Virus record (IMG/VR): IMGVR_UViG_3300020446_000046
Location: 1-31,759 of that record
Reading direction: 5' to 3' (one strand)
DNA: 31,759 nt
Source: a virus
In this document: piece after piece, positions 14,889-22,603 of the stretch
How positions within the stretch are numbered: position 1 is the first letter of the stretch
How the letters are laid out: every line of letters starts with the position of its first letter
Translations under genes and position numbers: made by a program
The notes under the pieces: generated by a model
The model's database searches: none
What the model was told of the DNA's origin: nothing
The model's input: the letters and a program-made list of their open reading frames with translations, nothing else

Positions 14889-14896
14889 TATTTATA
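14889..14896 (-). promoter_or_regulatory. T4-type late promoter core directly before the tube-fold gene
   Basis: An exact TATAAATA on the minus strand ends 6 bases before the ATG at 14883. With T4 spacing the transcript would begin at or next to the start codon, giving an almost leaderless mRNA. It would drive the unit from the tube-fold gene to the 144-residue gene. Confidence 0.65.
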
Positions 14897-14907
14897 CAAA
14901 AAGCAAG

Positions 14908-14935
14908 TTAAAAAAAAGAGGGCCGAAGCCCTCTT
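14908..14935 (-). terminator. Intrinsic terminator after gene 23
   Basis: On the minus strand the sequence reads AAGAGGGC, loop TTCG, GCCCTCTT, continuing into a run of eight T. This is a perfect 8-bp stem with a stable UUCG tetraloop and a U tract. It lies about 20 bases after the gp23 stop and separates the capsid unit from the next late promoter. Confidence 0.93.
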
Positions 14936-14957
14936 AGTGGAGATAGAACTTTTTTTA

Positions 14958-16298
14958 TTAAGAACCTAGAATATCGTCTACTCTGAAGATTCTGTAGTAT
15001 TGGTTTGATTTCGCTGCTGCAAGACCAGATGATGGTGATGAGCCTACGAATGGGTTTGACACCATGCCGTATCGAGTTTTGAAACCGATTTTTGGCTGGA
15101 ATGTATCTTCCCCAACTGCACGGACCATAGTTAGTGGTACGTATGGGCAGTAGAACAGACCTGCGTCATATGGGTTAGTACCTTTATAACCCACAGTGAT
15201 GTAGTTACCTACAGCATATGGATCAATGTATACTCTCATACGACCGTTAAGAACACCGGCGAATGTGTTGCCTGTGTCGTCAACTTGTAGATTTGTTGAC
15301 ATAGCTGGAGCGTAGTCCAACATGCCTGAAGCTGCAAGAGCAGAAGCAACGTCAGAAGAACAGATCATAAAGTTACCTTTACCTCTACGTGTCTCTTTTG
15401 CAATTACGTTAGCTTCACGTTCAATCTGTAGGATCAAACCTTTGAACTTCTCTACTGACCAGCGGCCATCGGCATCTGTTTGTAGATTGAAGATACCGTT
15501 AACAGCTGTGTTACCAGTGCCTGCACCAGTTTTAGCTTGTGAGTTAACTGTACGGATTACTTCACGGTTGATTTCTGACATGATTTCTGTTGAAAGAATA
15601 TTTGCCAACTCAGTTTCAGCGTCAAGACCATGAATCGCTTTCAAGTCTTGTGCTAATTCTAAGCTGTATTCTGCTTTCAACGCACGTGATTTTGCAGTCA
15701 CAGTTGCTTTTTCAATGGTAAAACCCATTTCAGCAAATGCTTCACCGCCAGTTGAGCCAAGAGCTTCAGCTTCGGCTGTATCGTACGCATCGCCAGCATA
15801 TGGGCCAGAACGCTCGTTGTCGATTGATGAGTCAGCGTTACCGTCTGTTACACCAACTAGACCTGATGGACCAGCTGCACCGTTACCAGTTGTAGCAGAA
15901 TCGCCTGAGAAACCAACTGCAGCTTCGTTGAAGAATGCTTCATCGCCTGCTGAAACACCAGCTTTGGTTGTTTCGTATGTTGACTTCATTGCGAAGATCA
16001 AGCCTGTTGGGCCTGACATTGGCTGAACACCACACATGTCGTATGCCATTAGGTTAGGCATAGCACGTCGTACAAGCGCGATTAATACTGGATTCCAGTT
16101 AGCCGCATTTGTTGTGTTGTTTGTAGGAGCAGCTTCTGTAAGCATAGCTTCTTCGTTAAAAGCGATCTCCTGGTTTTCTAGGATAGCAGCTGTAACTGCT
16201 TTACGGTGATGATCTTTAATGGAACCCGCTGATTCTTCGTTCAGTACCGGTGCCCATTTTTCGATCAACTTATCGTAAGATGAAAAATTAGTATTCAT
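14958..16298 (-). CDS. 23: Major capsid protein gp23
   Basis: The product has 446 residues (T4 gp23 has 521; marine T4-likes are shorter). It has the typical start region (YDKLIEKWAPVL) and the conserved core RRAMPNLMAYDMCGVQPMSG followed by PTGLIFAMKSTY, with a C-terminal YGMVSNPFV. A gp21-type cleavage motif L-T-E ends at Glu55 just before the conserved core, which predicts removal of about 55 residues and a mature protein of about 391. It forms the hexameric capsid lattice. GGGAG precedes the ATG, the gene follows scaffold gp22 after 15 bases, and a strong terminator follows it. No exact TATAAATA lies directly upstream, unlike T4 gene 23. Confidence 0.97.
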   Translation of the reverse strand: MNTNFSSYDKLIEKWAPVLNEESAGSIKDHHRKAVTAAILENQEIAFNEEAMLTEAAPTNNTTNAANWNPVLIALVRRAMPNLMAYDMCGVQPMSGPTGLIFAMKSTYETTKAGVSAGDEAFFNEAAVGFSGDSATTGNGAAGPSGLVGVTDGNADSSIDNERSGPYAGDAYDTAEAEALGSTGGEAFAEMGFTIEKATVTAKSRALKAEYSLELAQDLKAIHGLDAETELANILSTEIMSEINREVIRTVNSQAKTGAGTGNTAVNGIFNLQTDADGRWSVEKFKGLILQIEREANVIAKETRRGKGNFMICSSDVASALAASGMLDYAPAMSTNLQVDDTGNTFAGVLNGRMRVYIDPYAVGNYITVGYKGTNPYDAGLFYCPYVPLTMVRAVGEDTFQPKIGFKTRYGMVSNPFVGSSPSSGLAAAKSNQYYRIFRVDDILGS

Positions 16299-16313
16299 TT
16301 ATTGGACTCCCAA

Positions 16314-17393
16314 TTATTTGTTTGTTTTTTGAATTGCTGAAAGATACTGAGCCATTGTGTCTGTTGTAGCTTCGACGACGTTTGCACCGTCTTCAGATAC
16401 TTCTTCTTCAATGTCAGCGGCTTCAGTGGTTTTCTTAGTGAAGTATGATTCTTTGATTGTGTTTACTTTTTCTGCGAAAGTTTCTGCACTTTCAAAGTCA
16501 ACATCCTCAGCTAATTTTTTAAGTTTTTCAACTTGAGTAGCAGCCAAGCCTTCAGCCGCTTCAGCGATGATTGCATCACGCTTAAGGACTTCTAACTCTT
16601 CTTGCATTTCCATTGTACGTGCAATGGCTTTATCATGAGCTTCTTCAAGCTCTGCGTTTGCTGCAGCAAGTTCGTCAACTAAATCAACCTTAGCTTCCGG
16701 TACTTCGATATAAGATTCCGTGAACAAGTCTTTCAAATTGTTCATGAATTTTTCTGCAATCTCAGTGCGTAGACCAGTAGTGACGGCAACTTTGTTGTCC
16801 TCCATCCACTGTTCAACTACGTAGTTTAGGTAATTGTCGACCTTTTCGACGAGATCGGCTTTTGTTGAGGATACTTCCTCAGCTAGCTCTTCTTCGTACT
16901 TAGTTTCGAGACGATCAATCTCTTCTGACAGCTTTGACTTAATAGCTGCTTCAAAGATTGTTTCTGCTTTTGCTTTGAACTCATCGCTCAGTGTAGCTTC
17001 TTCGTTCACCAACGCTGTTAGATCTTCACCAAAGTCTGCCTTATAGTCAAGTTCTACTTTATCTTCTGCAATTGGTTCACCATCGAAAGCTTCTTCGTCT
17101 GTGCTCTGCATTAGAGTGCTTAACACACCGCCGAGTTTTTCTTTGGACATACCTTGCATTGCGCCAACCGCAGCAGACATCATACCTGCTTTAGTCTTTG
17201 GCATTGGATCTTGCTTAGTGTTGTCACCTTTACGTGCAGGAGCACGCTTGGTAGCTTCACCAGCTTTATCAGTCGCTTGCACTGATTGAGCCTCAGCATT
17301 TTTAGGATCATGAGCCTCTTCCACAACTTCGTCTGTTACTTCGTCATGGAGTTCGACATCCTGATCTTCTACTTGATTTTCATCAGTCATCAT
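16314..17393 (-). CDS. 22: Prohead scaffold core protein gp22
   Basis: The product has 359 residues, longer than the 269 of T4 gp22. The sequence is highly acidic and helical, with long Glu/Ala/Lys-rich coiled-coil regions (~110-330) and a disordered acidic N-terminus with a Lys/Arg-rich patch near residues 48-62. The family forms the inner prohead core around which gp23 assembles and is degraded by gp21 during maturation. The position between protease gp21 and capsid gp23 is diagnostic. TAGGAG lies 5 bases before the first of two consecutive ATG codons. Identification relies on context and composition more than on residue motifs, as is usual for this fast-evolving family. Confidence 0.9.
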   Translation of the reverse strand: MMTDENQVEDQDVELHDEVTDEVVEEAHDPKNAEAQSVQATDKAGEATKRAPARKGDNTKQDPMPKTKAGMMSAAVGAMQGMSKEKLGGVLSTLMQSTDEEAFDGEPIAEDKVELDYKADFGEDLTALVNEEATLSDEFKAKAETIFEAAIKSKLSEEIDRLETKYEEELAEEVSSTKADLVEKVDNYLNYVVEQWMEDNKVAVTTGLRTEIAEKFMNNLKDLFTESYIEVPEAKVDLVDELAAANAELEEAHDKAIARTMEMQEELEVLKRDAIIAEAAEGLAATQVEKLKKLAEDVDFESAETFAEKVNTIKESYFTKKTTEAADIEEEVSEDGANVVEATTDTMAQYLSAIQKTNK

Positions 17394-17399
17394 TGACTC

Positions 17400-18056
17400 C
17401 TATATTTTATGTTTAAGTAACGAGAGGAAATTCTTAAACTCACGAACCTGCGTCTCATAAAGACCGATACGTGGAGCTTTCTTAATTTCAGTCTCCATTT
17501 GTTCAATCTGTTTGGCTTCAATAATACCGTTGTTCCATACCCATTCAACACCTTCCATTATCCCATTAACAAAAGCGCTAGGTGCGGATGGATCTTGAAC
17601 GATGTCGACAGCATTCAACATAAAGTCTGGCTGTACGACCATAGCGTTATTACCTCTACTCAAACTTCCCATACCACGAGTCGATACGCCTAGATTGACA
17701 CCACCTTCGAGCAAACCTTCAACGATTTTACCCATAGGAGTTTCCAATATACGCGCTTTGCCCACAACGTCGTTCCCTTTCCAATCAAGGGATTCTATCT
17801 TGTGGGAAACCTTATCTAGATTTACGGTCGGTCCTTCAGGGTGGTTTAACTCACCAACTGCTCTGCCCTTAGCTACTTGTTCTTTGTCATATTTGCCAAC
17901 GGCTTTTTCCATGACAGCTCTAGGATATATCCGACCATTTCTATTTTTAGTTTCTGCTTGCATGAATATACCTTCAATAGCATAAGACTTCTTACCGTCT
18001 TTCGCTTCAGTAAGAACCTCCAAGTTCTGTTCGGTATACTCTGCAATCAGTTTCAT
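17400..18056 (-). CDS. 21: Prohead core maturation protease gp21
   Basis: The product has 218 residues, against 212 in T4. It has the herpesvirus-protease-like fold signatures of the family: an N-terminal IEGIFMQAETKNRNGRIYPR segment, His72 in GELNHPEGP, Ser125 in LGVSTRGMGSL, and an acidic D151 in NAVDIVQDPSAP. These are the probable catalytic residues. It cleaves scaffold and capsid proteins in the prohead, after motifs such as L-T-E in the gp23 of this window. The ATG overlaps the gp68 stop as ATGA, so the two are translationally coupled. Nothing appears truncated. Confidence 0.96.
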   Translation of the reverse strand: MKLIAEYTEQNLEVLTEAKDGKKSYAIEGIFMQAETKNRNGRIYPRAVMEKAVGKYDKEQVAKGRAVGELNHPEGPTVNLDKVSHKIESLDWKGNDVVGKARILETPMGKIVEGLLEGGVNLGVSTRGMGSLSRGNNAMVVQPDFMLNAVDIVQDPSAPSAFVNGIMEGVEWVWNNGIIEAKQIEQMETEIKKAPRIGLYETQVREFKNFLSLLKHKI

Positions 18057-18265
18057 TTCTTTAATACCTTTACCATTGCTTCAGCTGCTTTTTGAGCTTC
18101 TGCTTTTGATTTGTAAACATCTAATCGATCTCCGTCTATATAAGCTACAAAGCCTATTGATTCTTTATAGATCATTATCTGGATTCTGCCAACCTTTTTA
18201 TTAAGGACTATTTGCCCTTTTGGCTTCCTACCAGTTAGTTCTCTAATCTGATTAAATGTTTTCAT
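18053..18265 (-). CDS. 68: Prohead core protein gp68-like
   Basis: A 70-residue basic protein beginning MKTFNQIRELTGRKPKGQ, with a central FVAYIDGDRLDVYKSKAEAQ segment. This matches the short gp68-type prohead core proteins found next to gene 21 in marine T4-likes; T4 gp68 is longer (141 residues). It would be an internal scaffold component processed by gp21. The stop overlaps the gene 21 start as ATGA, and a TATAAATA late promoter lies directly upstream in the gap after gp67. Confidence 0.82.
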   Translation of the reverse strand: MKTFNQIRELTGRKPKGQIVLNKKVGRIQIMIYKESIGFVAYIDGDRLDVYKSKAEAQKAAEAMVKVLKK

Positions 18266-18277
18266 TTTGTTAACTAT

Positions 18278-18285
18278 TATTTATA
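18278..18285 (-). promoter_or_regulatory. T4-type late promoter core before gene 68
   Basis: An exact TATAAATA lies on the minus strand in the 23-base gap between genes 67 and 68. The predicted start is about 18272, leaving a leader of only about 7 bases. It is the nearest exact late promoter for the 68-21-22-23 unit, which ends at the terminator near 14908. Confidence 0.65.
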
Positions 18286-18288
18286 CAT

Positions 18289-18624
18289 TTACGATTCTTC
18301 AGGCTCTTCCGAATCTTCTTCAGGAATTTCATCTCCCTCAATATCTTCTTCAGCTTCGCCTTCTTCTGTGTCTTCTTCGGTCTCATCTTCTAAATCTAAC
18401 TCTAGTTGATCATCACCCATAATATCTTCTTCACTAGCAGGATCGGTTGCATTATTATAGATTGCATCCGCTAGTCTTGTTTTTTCTTGATCTAATAAGT
18501 CTTGTACCTTTAGCGACATAATATCACCAAAGACTTGATTAGCCTTATTAAAATCTTGGTCCATAGCATGTTGGACCATACCTTGTACATCATTATAGTC
18601 TTGTACGTCTTCTACTTCACTCAT
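18289..18624 (-). CDS. 67: Prohead core protein gp67-like (acidic)
   Basis: The product has 111 residues from ATG 18624 (MSEVEDVQDY). An in-frame ATG at 18633 lies immediately against the AAGGAG sequence, which leaves no spacing, whereas 18624 has a normal 9-base spacing. The first 60 residues are helical (AMDQDFNKANQVFGDIMSLK, then VQDLLDQEKTRLADAIYN), as in T4 gp67. The last ~45 residues are almost all Asp/Glu, also as in T4 gp67 (80 residues). This family is part of the internal prohead core, is processed by gp21 and affects head shape. It overlaps the end of gene 20 by 8 bases. Confidence 0.85.
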   Translation of the reverse strand: MSEVEDVQDYNDVQGMVQHAMDQDFNKANQVFGDIMSLKVQDLLDQEKTRLADAIYNNATDPASEEDIMGDDQLELDLEDETEEDTEEGEAEEDIEGDEIPEEDSEEPEES

Positions 18625-20176
18625 CTTTATCATCTCCTTGGACAGGTTTCAATTCATATTTTTGAGGTGGTGCTTCTTGCTGCGGCTCTTCATCTGGCTC
18701 TTCGTCTTCTTCACCACTCATTTGCTTTTGCATAGTTTCAATATCTTCATCATTCAACTGTAGCACATTTTTCATTACCCATTCTTTAGAATAGTAATCA
18801 CCGACATAGTTTTGTACTCGGTCTAAAGTTTCTAATCTATTTTGTAACATCTCTGCATCACGTAATTCAGTGAAATGGTTGTCTTTAATATAGTCAACCG
18901 TGATGTCATTTTTCCATTCTTCCCAATCATCCTCAGTACAAACACCTTTCATTACAAGTTGTTTCTTAAGGATGCCATAGAATAAATGAGAGAATCTCAT
19001 ACGAAGTCTATCAATAAACTTCTGGAATTTTAATTCATCTCTGTTAATTTCTGTAGATCTACCAAGTATACCTTGTACAGATTCAGTATCCATACGTGAA
19101 ATAGGAACGTTCAATGAACGATACATTCTCTTTTGGAAGTATACAATGTCTTCTATTTGTCCAAGATTTTCACCGCCTGGTAGAGTAGATATCTCTGTTC
19201 CTCTGCCACCTTCTCGTCTAGGTAACCAGAAATCTTCGAGAAGTGACTGGTGTTTCCTGTCGTCACGAATTTCGCCAGTCTTAGCATCATACACAAGCTT
19301 GTTTCGATATCTTGCCATGATGTCTTTCATGTATTGTTCAGACTTACCTCTTGGCAAGTTACCTACATCAATATAAAAGATTCTACGTTCAGGAGCTCGA
19401 GCTAATCTGTATATAACCAAAGCATCTTCCATCATCCTTAATTGGTTGATAGGCTTCAACGCTTTATGCATATGTGAAATAATTTTCTTACGATCTTCTG
19501 TTAATAAGCCTGATGTAACATATGATACAGAATCGTTTGTCATTTTAATTCCGCTCGTAGAACTACCTGGCTTTTCTTGATATATAAAAAATTCTTCTGT
19601 TTTTTCTACAACCTTTGCACCTGTAACAGGATCTTTTTTATACTTAACCTTTTTAACCTTACGCATTTTAGCAGCGTCGATAGGACGTATCTCTTGGATA
19701 CCTTCCTTAGGATTATCGTTATTAAGTACTAAGTGATGATATAAACGGCCATCAACATACCAACGACGAAAAATATCGTGGCCAAGTTCTTTAAAGTTTA
19801 ACATACCATAGATGTAGTCAAACTCTTCTTTAATTAGTTTTTTGATTTTGTCTGGTACTTTAACATCGTCTAAGTTAATATCTAAAGTTTGATCTAGTTC
19901 ACTACCAGTAATAGATTCATTTACAATATCTTCAATAGCATTGTCAACCTCAGGATGCATTGCATTGCCACGATATTTCATAATCAATTGATAGTTGTCT
20001 TTAGAATCGTCACCGTCTAAATTTAAATATTGTCCGTAATGTGTACCAGAAGCTGTGGCATAACTACCACCTTCGTCGTCCCGCGGAGGAACGATAGATG
20101 GTCGTTTCTCTTCATCTTTATTTTTAGCTCTTTTGATTTCAAAACCAAAAAGCTTTAAACCATCATTTTCTGCCAT
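18617..20176 (-). CDS. 20: Portal vertex protein gp20
   Basis: The product has 519 residues, almost the same as T4 gp20 (524). Typical family sequence includes FGFEIKRA near the start, EVDNAIEDIVNESI (~75-90), RAPERRIFYIDVGNLPRGKSE (~255-275), a YRNKLVYDAKTGEIRDDRK segment and SRMDTESVQGILGRSTEINR (~360-380). Twelve copies form the DNA entry and exit ring at one capsid vertex, bind terminase gp17 and later the neck. GAGG lies 6 bases before the ATG. The gene follows the hairpin after gene 19 and leads into 67, 68, 21, 22 and 23. Confidence 0.97.
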   Translation of the reverse strand: MAENDGLKLFGFEIKRAKNKDEEKRPSIVPPRDDEGGSYATASGTHYGQYLNLDGDDSKDNYQLIMKYRGNAMHPEVDNAIEDIVNESITGSELDQTLDINLDDVKVPDKIKKLIKEEFDYIYGMLNFKELGHDIFRRWYVDGRLYHHLVLNNDNPKEGIQEIRPIDAAKMRKVKKVKYKKDPVTGAKVVEKTEEFFIYQEKPGSSTSGIKMTNDSVSYVTSGLLTEDRKKIISHMHKALKPINQLRMMEDALVIYRLARAPERRIFYIDVGNLPRGKSEQYMKDIMARYRNKLVYDAKTGEIRDDRKHQSLLEDFWLPRREGGRGTEISTLPGGENLGQIEDIVYFQKRMYRSLNVPISRMDTESVQGILGRSTEINRDELKFQKFIDRLRMRFSHLFYGILKKQLVMKGVCTEDDWEEWKNDITVDYIKDNHFTELRDAEMLQNRLETLDRVQNYVGDYYSKEWVMKNVLQLNDEDIETMQKQMSGEEDEEPDEEPQQEAPPQKYELKPVQGDDKDE

Positions 20177-20196
20177 GTCAGTCCTCTGTTAAAATA

Positions 20197-20222
20197 GAAA
20201 GGCCGAACCTCTCCGGCCTTTC
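20197..20222 (-). terminator. Hairpin terminator between genes 19 and 20
   Basis: On the minus strand, GAAAGGCCG and CGGCCTTTC form a perfect 9-bp stem around an 8-base loop, followed by CTATTTTAA. The T tract is interrupted, so termination may be partial. It ends the sheath-tube unit, which is expressed at higher levels than the portal in T4-like phages. Confidence 0.8.
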
Positions 20223-20226
20223 CTAC

Positions 20227-20234
20227 TATTTATT
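20227..20234 (-). promoter_or_regulatory. Possible degenerate late promoter (AATAAATA) before gene 20
   Basis: AATAAATA on the minus strand is 7/8 identical to TATAAATA and overlaps the stop of gene 19. Initiation with T4 spacing would fall at the first base of the hairpin, giving gene 20 a structured 5' end. Genes 20 and 67 otherwise lack an obvious promoter and would depend on readthrough. Confidence 0.3.
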
Positions 20235-20761
20235 TAAGTTGTAGTATTGGATTCCCAGTACTGGTATGCCCATGTACATGTGAATCTTTCTATATTATCA
20301 TTGTCTCCGAATGACAATGCAATAGGTGAAAGATCTTGTGGGTATGATCCGCGGAAGTTATATGTCTTAATGATATCACCTTCACGGTCCAATTGCTCAA
20401 CTTTTAAATCAGCTTCATAAGCTACCGGTACAGCCAACCCTGTATTTTCATTGTGGTTGTTTATACCATTCATCCAACGCTCTAGAGCATCGCGTATTGC
20501 GAAGTCTGTGTCATTAATGATTGTTGTTGTCCATTCAGCAAATGTACGATCACCAGCCATTTTTAATTGGCGACCTCTGAATGGTACTACAATCTGACCA
20601 AAGGTTGAACCTGGAAGCTCAGCAGCTTCTACTAAGAATGATGTTAGTTCAGGGTTACCATCCGCAAATCCTGGATAGTTAATTGTTACCTGGAACAGAT
20701 TAGGACGAGCGCCCCCACCTCTTAGTTTTGCTTTAAAATCGTCTACTCCTAATATTGCCAT
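20234..20761 (-). CDS. 19: Tail tube protein gp19
   Basis: The product has 175 residues, against 163 in T4. It contains the family pattern ARPNLFQVTINYPG, VEAAELPGSTFGQIVVPFRG, GDRTFAEWTTTIINDTDF and a C-terminal FTCTWAYQYWE. Hexameric rings of this protein form the inner tail tube through which DNA passes. A strong AAGGAGGT Shine-Dalgarno sequence precedes the ATG, fitting a high-copy structural protein. It follows sheath gene 18 after 10 bases and is followed by a hairpin terminator. Confidence 0.96.
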   Translation of the reverse strand: MAILGVDDFKAKLRGGGARPNLFQVTINYPGFADGNPELTSFLVEAAELPGSTFGQIVVPFRGRQLKMAGDRTFAEWTTTIINDTDFAIRDALERWMNGINNHNENTGLAVPVAYEADLKVEQLDREGDIIKTYNFRGSYPQDLSPIALSFGDNDNIERFTCTWAYQYWESNTTT

Positions 20762-20771
20762 TGTTACCTCC

Positions 20772-22526
20772 TTACACCGTGCCTACGACTTCTTCGAAGT
20801 CAACACCGGTTCGAACAGCAACAAAGTTAAGAGTGACATAGTTGATCGAACGAGCCGGCTTAATAAAGATATTAGCTATAAACTCATTTCTGTCAACCAC
20901 GGACGCTGTATTGTTGGTTTCATCACAGACAACTCTAAAGTCTGTAATACCTCTTCGACCTTTTACTTCTCTAAGTACTGGTTCTACAATGTTGACAAAT
21001 TCTGCTCGAGTAAACTCATCGTTGAACTCAAACATAACCTGTTCAGCTGCTTTGCCGATAGCACGTTCTAAGACTAAGAATAGCCTTCGTACGTTAATCC
21101 TATCGAATGCAGATGGACGACCTAGTTTTGTTTTGTCACCAAACAGTAAGACACCTTGACCTGGAATATTTGCAATCGGATTTACACCTGCTTTATATAG
21201 TGTATCTCTTTGTGCTTTTGTTGGAGACCAACTAATTGCAGTGATTCCTAAGTATTGACCTCGCCGCGCACCAGCTGGTGAGAACCATGGAGCTCGGTTA
21301 AGATCTGTCGCAGCCATAATACCAGCGGTTGATGATGCTGCTGGAATTTGAATGAACTGATCATTATACTTATCGTATACTTTGATAAAGTTACCATCGG
21401 CAACTAAGTATGATGAGTTAGTCATTGCGGCTGATGTTGTCGTAATGTTTGATGTAATTGTTGCAGTGTTAGTCAAGTTAATTACATCTGATCTTGCAGG
21501 CGATGCTGTAACAACACAGTCTTTACGTAAGTTTTCTGCTGTTGCTATTAGATCATTAACCACAGTTACTTGATCGGTTCGTGATACCATTGAAGGTGCA
21601 ATTAAGAAATCAACTTCGGTGATATCTTTATCTTCAAATAGATCGTAACCTTGTAAGTATTCGCTTGTGCCTAATACGCCTGAGTTTGCACCTTTTGTAA
21701 AGGTGTGGTCTGTTGCTACTGTTAAGCCTGGATCAAAATTATCTCCAGAATCAACGGTACCGTTACCACGCGCAACGCTATAATCAGAATCAAAGTTTAC
21801 CCAATTGATATACTCTGATCTTCCGTTTACAACATCTTTAGCGTAGTTAGTTGTTCCGTCAGTATTTTTTGCATCTGATGCAACTGAAACAAATGGATAA
21901 CGTTCTAGTATTGTTCCTTTTGTTCCTGTAAGTTCTCCGCCATTGTCTACGACTACAACGTGAATTTCATCATTGGTTGCTGCTCTTGTTGATGCATAGT
22001 TAGATGTGCCTGGTGCGGCATCGAATTCATCTTTATATGACCATGCATTAAATGCAGAATCCCTAGGTGGACAGACGGAAACTCGTATTGAGTTACCTAG
22101 TGCACCAGGATATCGTGCGATAAGTGTGTGTGAATCGGAATCCAAGGCTGCTTCCTGTGCAGCGAAGTCATCTGCATTCTTTACCAATTCCATAGGTAAG
22201 GTACCGTCATTATCTGTTCCGAGCTGGCCAATAGTAGACCGAGCATTCTTAGCAGAAGATGTTACCTCACGTACAACTTGTAAAGAACCAGAGTAACGTA
22301 AGAAATAAGAAGCGCTATGGAAGTCGATGGTATTTGCTGAGTCTGGTGAAGCAAACGTTGATACTAACGATGTCTCGTTATCAATATCTATGCGTTGTTC
22401 AGCAGGCCCCCAGCGAAAGTTCCCAACAATTGCGCCAGTAGTTGACTGAACGTTTGGAACGCCACCAGTCAGATCTATTTCTTTGACGACAACCGCTGGA
22501 GAAGCAGACGGTGTTGAAAGTGCCAT
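20772..22526 (-). CDS. 18: Contractile tail sheath protein gp18
   Basis: The product has 584 residues (T4 gp18 has 659). The N-terminus (SPAVVVKEIDLTGGV, then AIVGNFRWGPAEQR) and the C-terminal ~130 residues (NVRRLFLVLERAIGKAAEQ, FEFNDEFTRAEFVNIVEP, TLNFVAVRTGVDFEEVVG) are characteristic of contractile sheath proteins and carry the conserved core that grips the tube. The middle is variable and Asp/Ser/Thr-rich, probably the exposed protruding domains. GAGGA precedes the ATG, and a late promoter lies in the intergenic space after gene 17. Confidence 0.97.
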   Translation of the reverse strand: MALSTPSASPAVVVKEIDLTGGVPNVQSTTGAIVGNFRWGPAEQRIDIDNETSLVSTFASPDSANTIDFHSASYFLRYSGSLQVVREVTSSAKNARSTIGQLGTDNDGTLPMELVKNADDFAAQEAALDSDSHTLIARYPGALGNSIRVSVCPPRDSAFNAWSYKDEFDAAPGTSNYASTRAATNDEIHVVVVDNGGELTGTKGTILERYPFVSVASDAKNTDGTTNYAKDVVNGRSEYINWVNFDSDYSVARGNGTVDSGDNFDPGLTVATDHTFTKGANSGVLGTSEYLQGYDLFEDKDITEVDFLIAPSMVSRTDQVTVVNDLIATAENLRKDCVVTASPARSDVINLTNTATITSNITTTSAAMTNSSYLVADGNFIKVYDKYNDQFIQIPAASSTAGIMAATDLNRAPWFSPAGARRGQYLGITAISWSPTKAQRDTLYKAGVNPIANIPGQGVLLFGDKTKLGRPSAFDRINVRRLFLVLERAIGKAAEQVMFEFNDEFTRAEFVNIVEPVLREVKGRRGITDFRVVCDETNNTASVVDRNEFIANIFIKPARSINYVTLNFVAVRTGVDFEEVVGTV

Positions 22527-22584
22527 GTTATCTTCCTCTATTAAAAATTATATGTCCCATAATACGATTAGTCAATTGTACTAT

Positions 22585-22592
22585 TATTTATA
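22585..22592 (-). promoter_or_regulatory. T4-type late promoter core before gene 18
   Basis: An exact TATAAATA lies on the minus strand in the 77-base gap between genes 17 and 18. The predicted start is about 22579, giving a leader of about 53 bases. It drives sheath and tube genes up to the hairpin at 20197-20222. Confidence 0.75.
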
Positions 22593-22603
22593 ATATTATA
22601 TAA

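Noticed and set aside
17602-17985. 127-codon plus-strand open frame opposite gene 21
   Set aside because: It lies wholly opposite a conserved protease gene, has no family resemblance and no promoter; all neighbouring genes are on the minus strand.
20842-21159. 105-codon plus-strand open frame opposite gene 18
   Set aside because: Antisense shadow of the conserved sheath C-terminus with no independent support.
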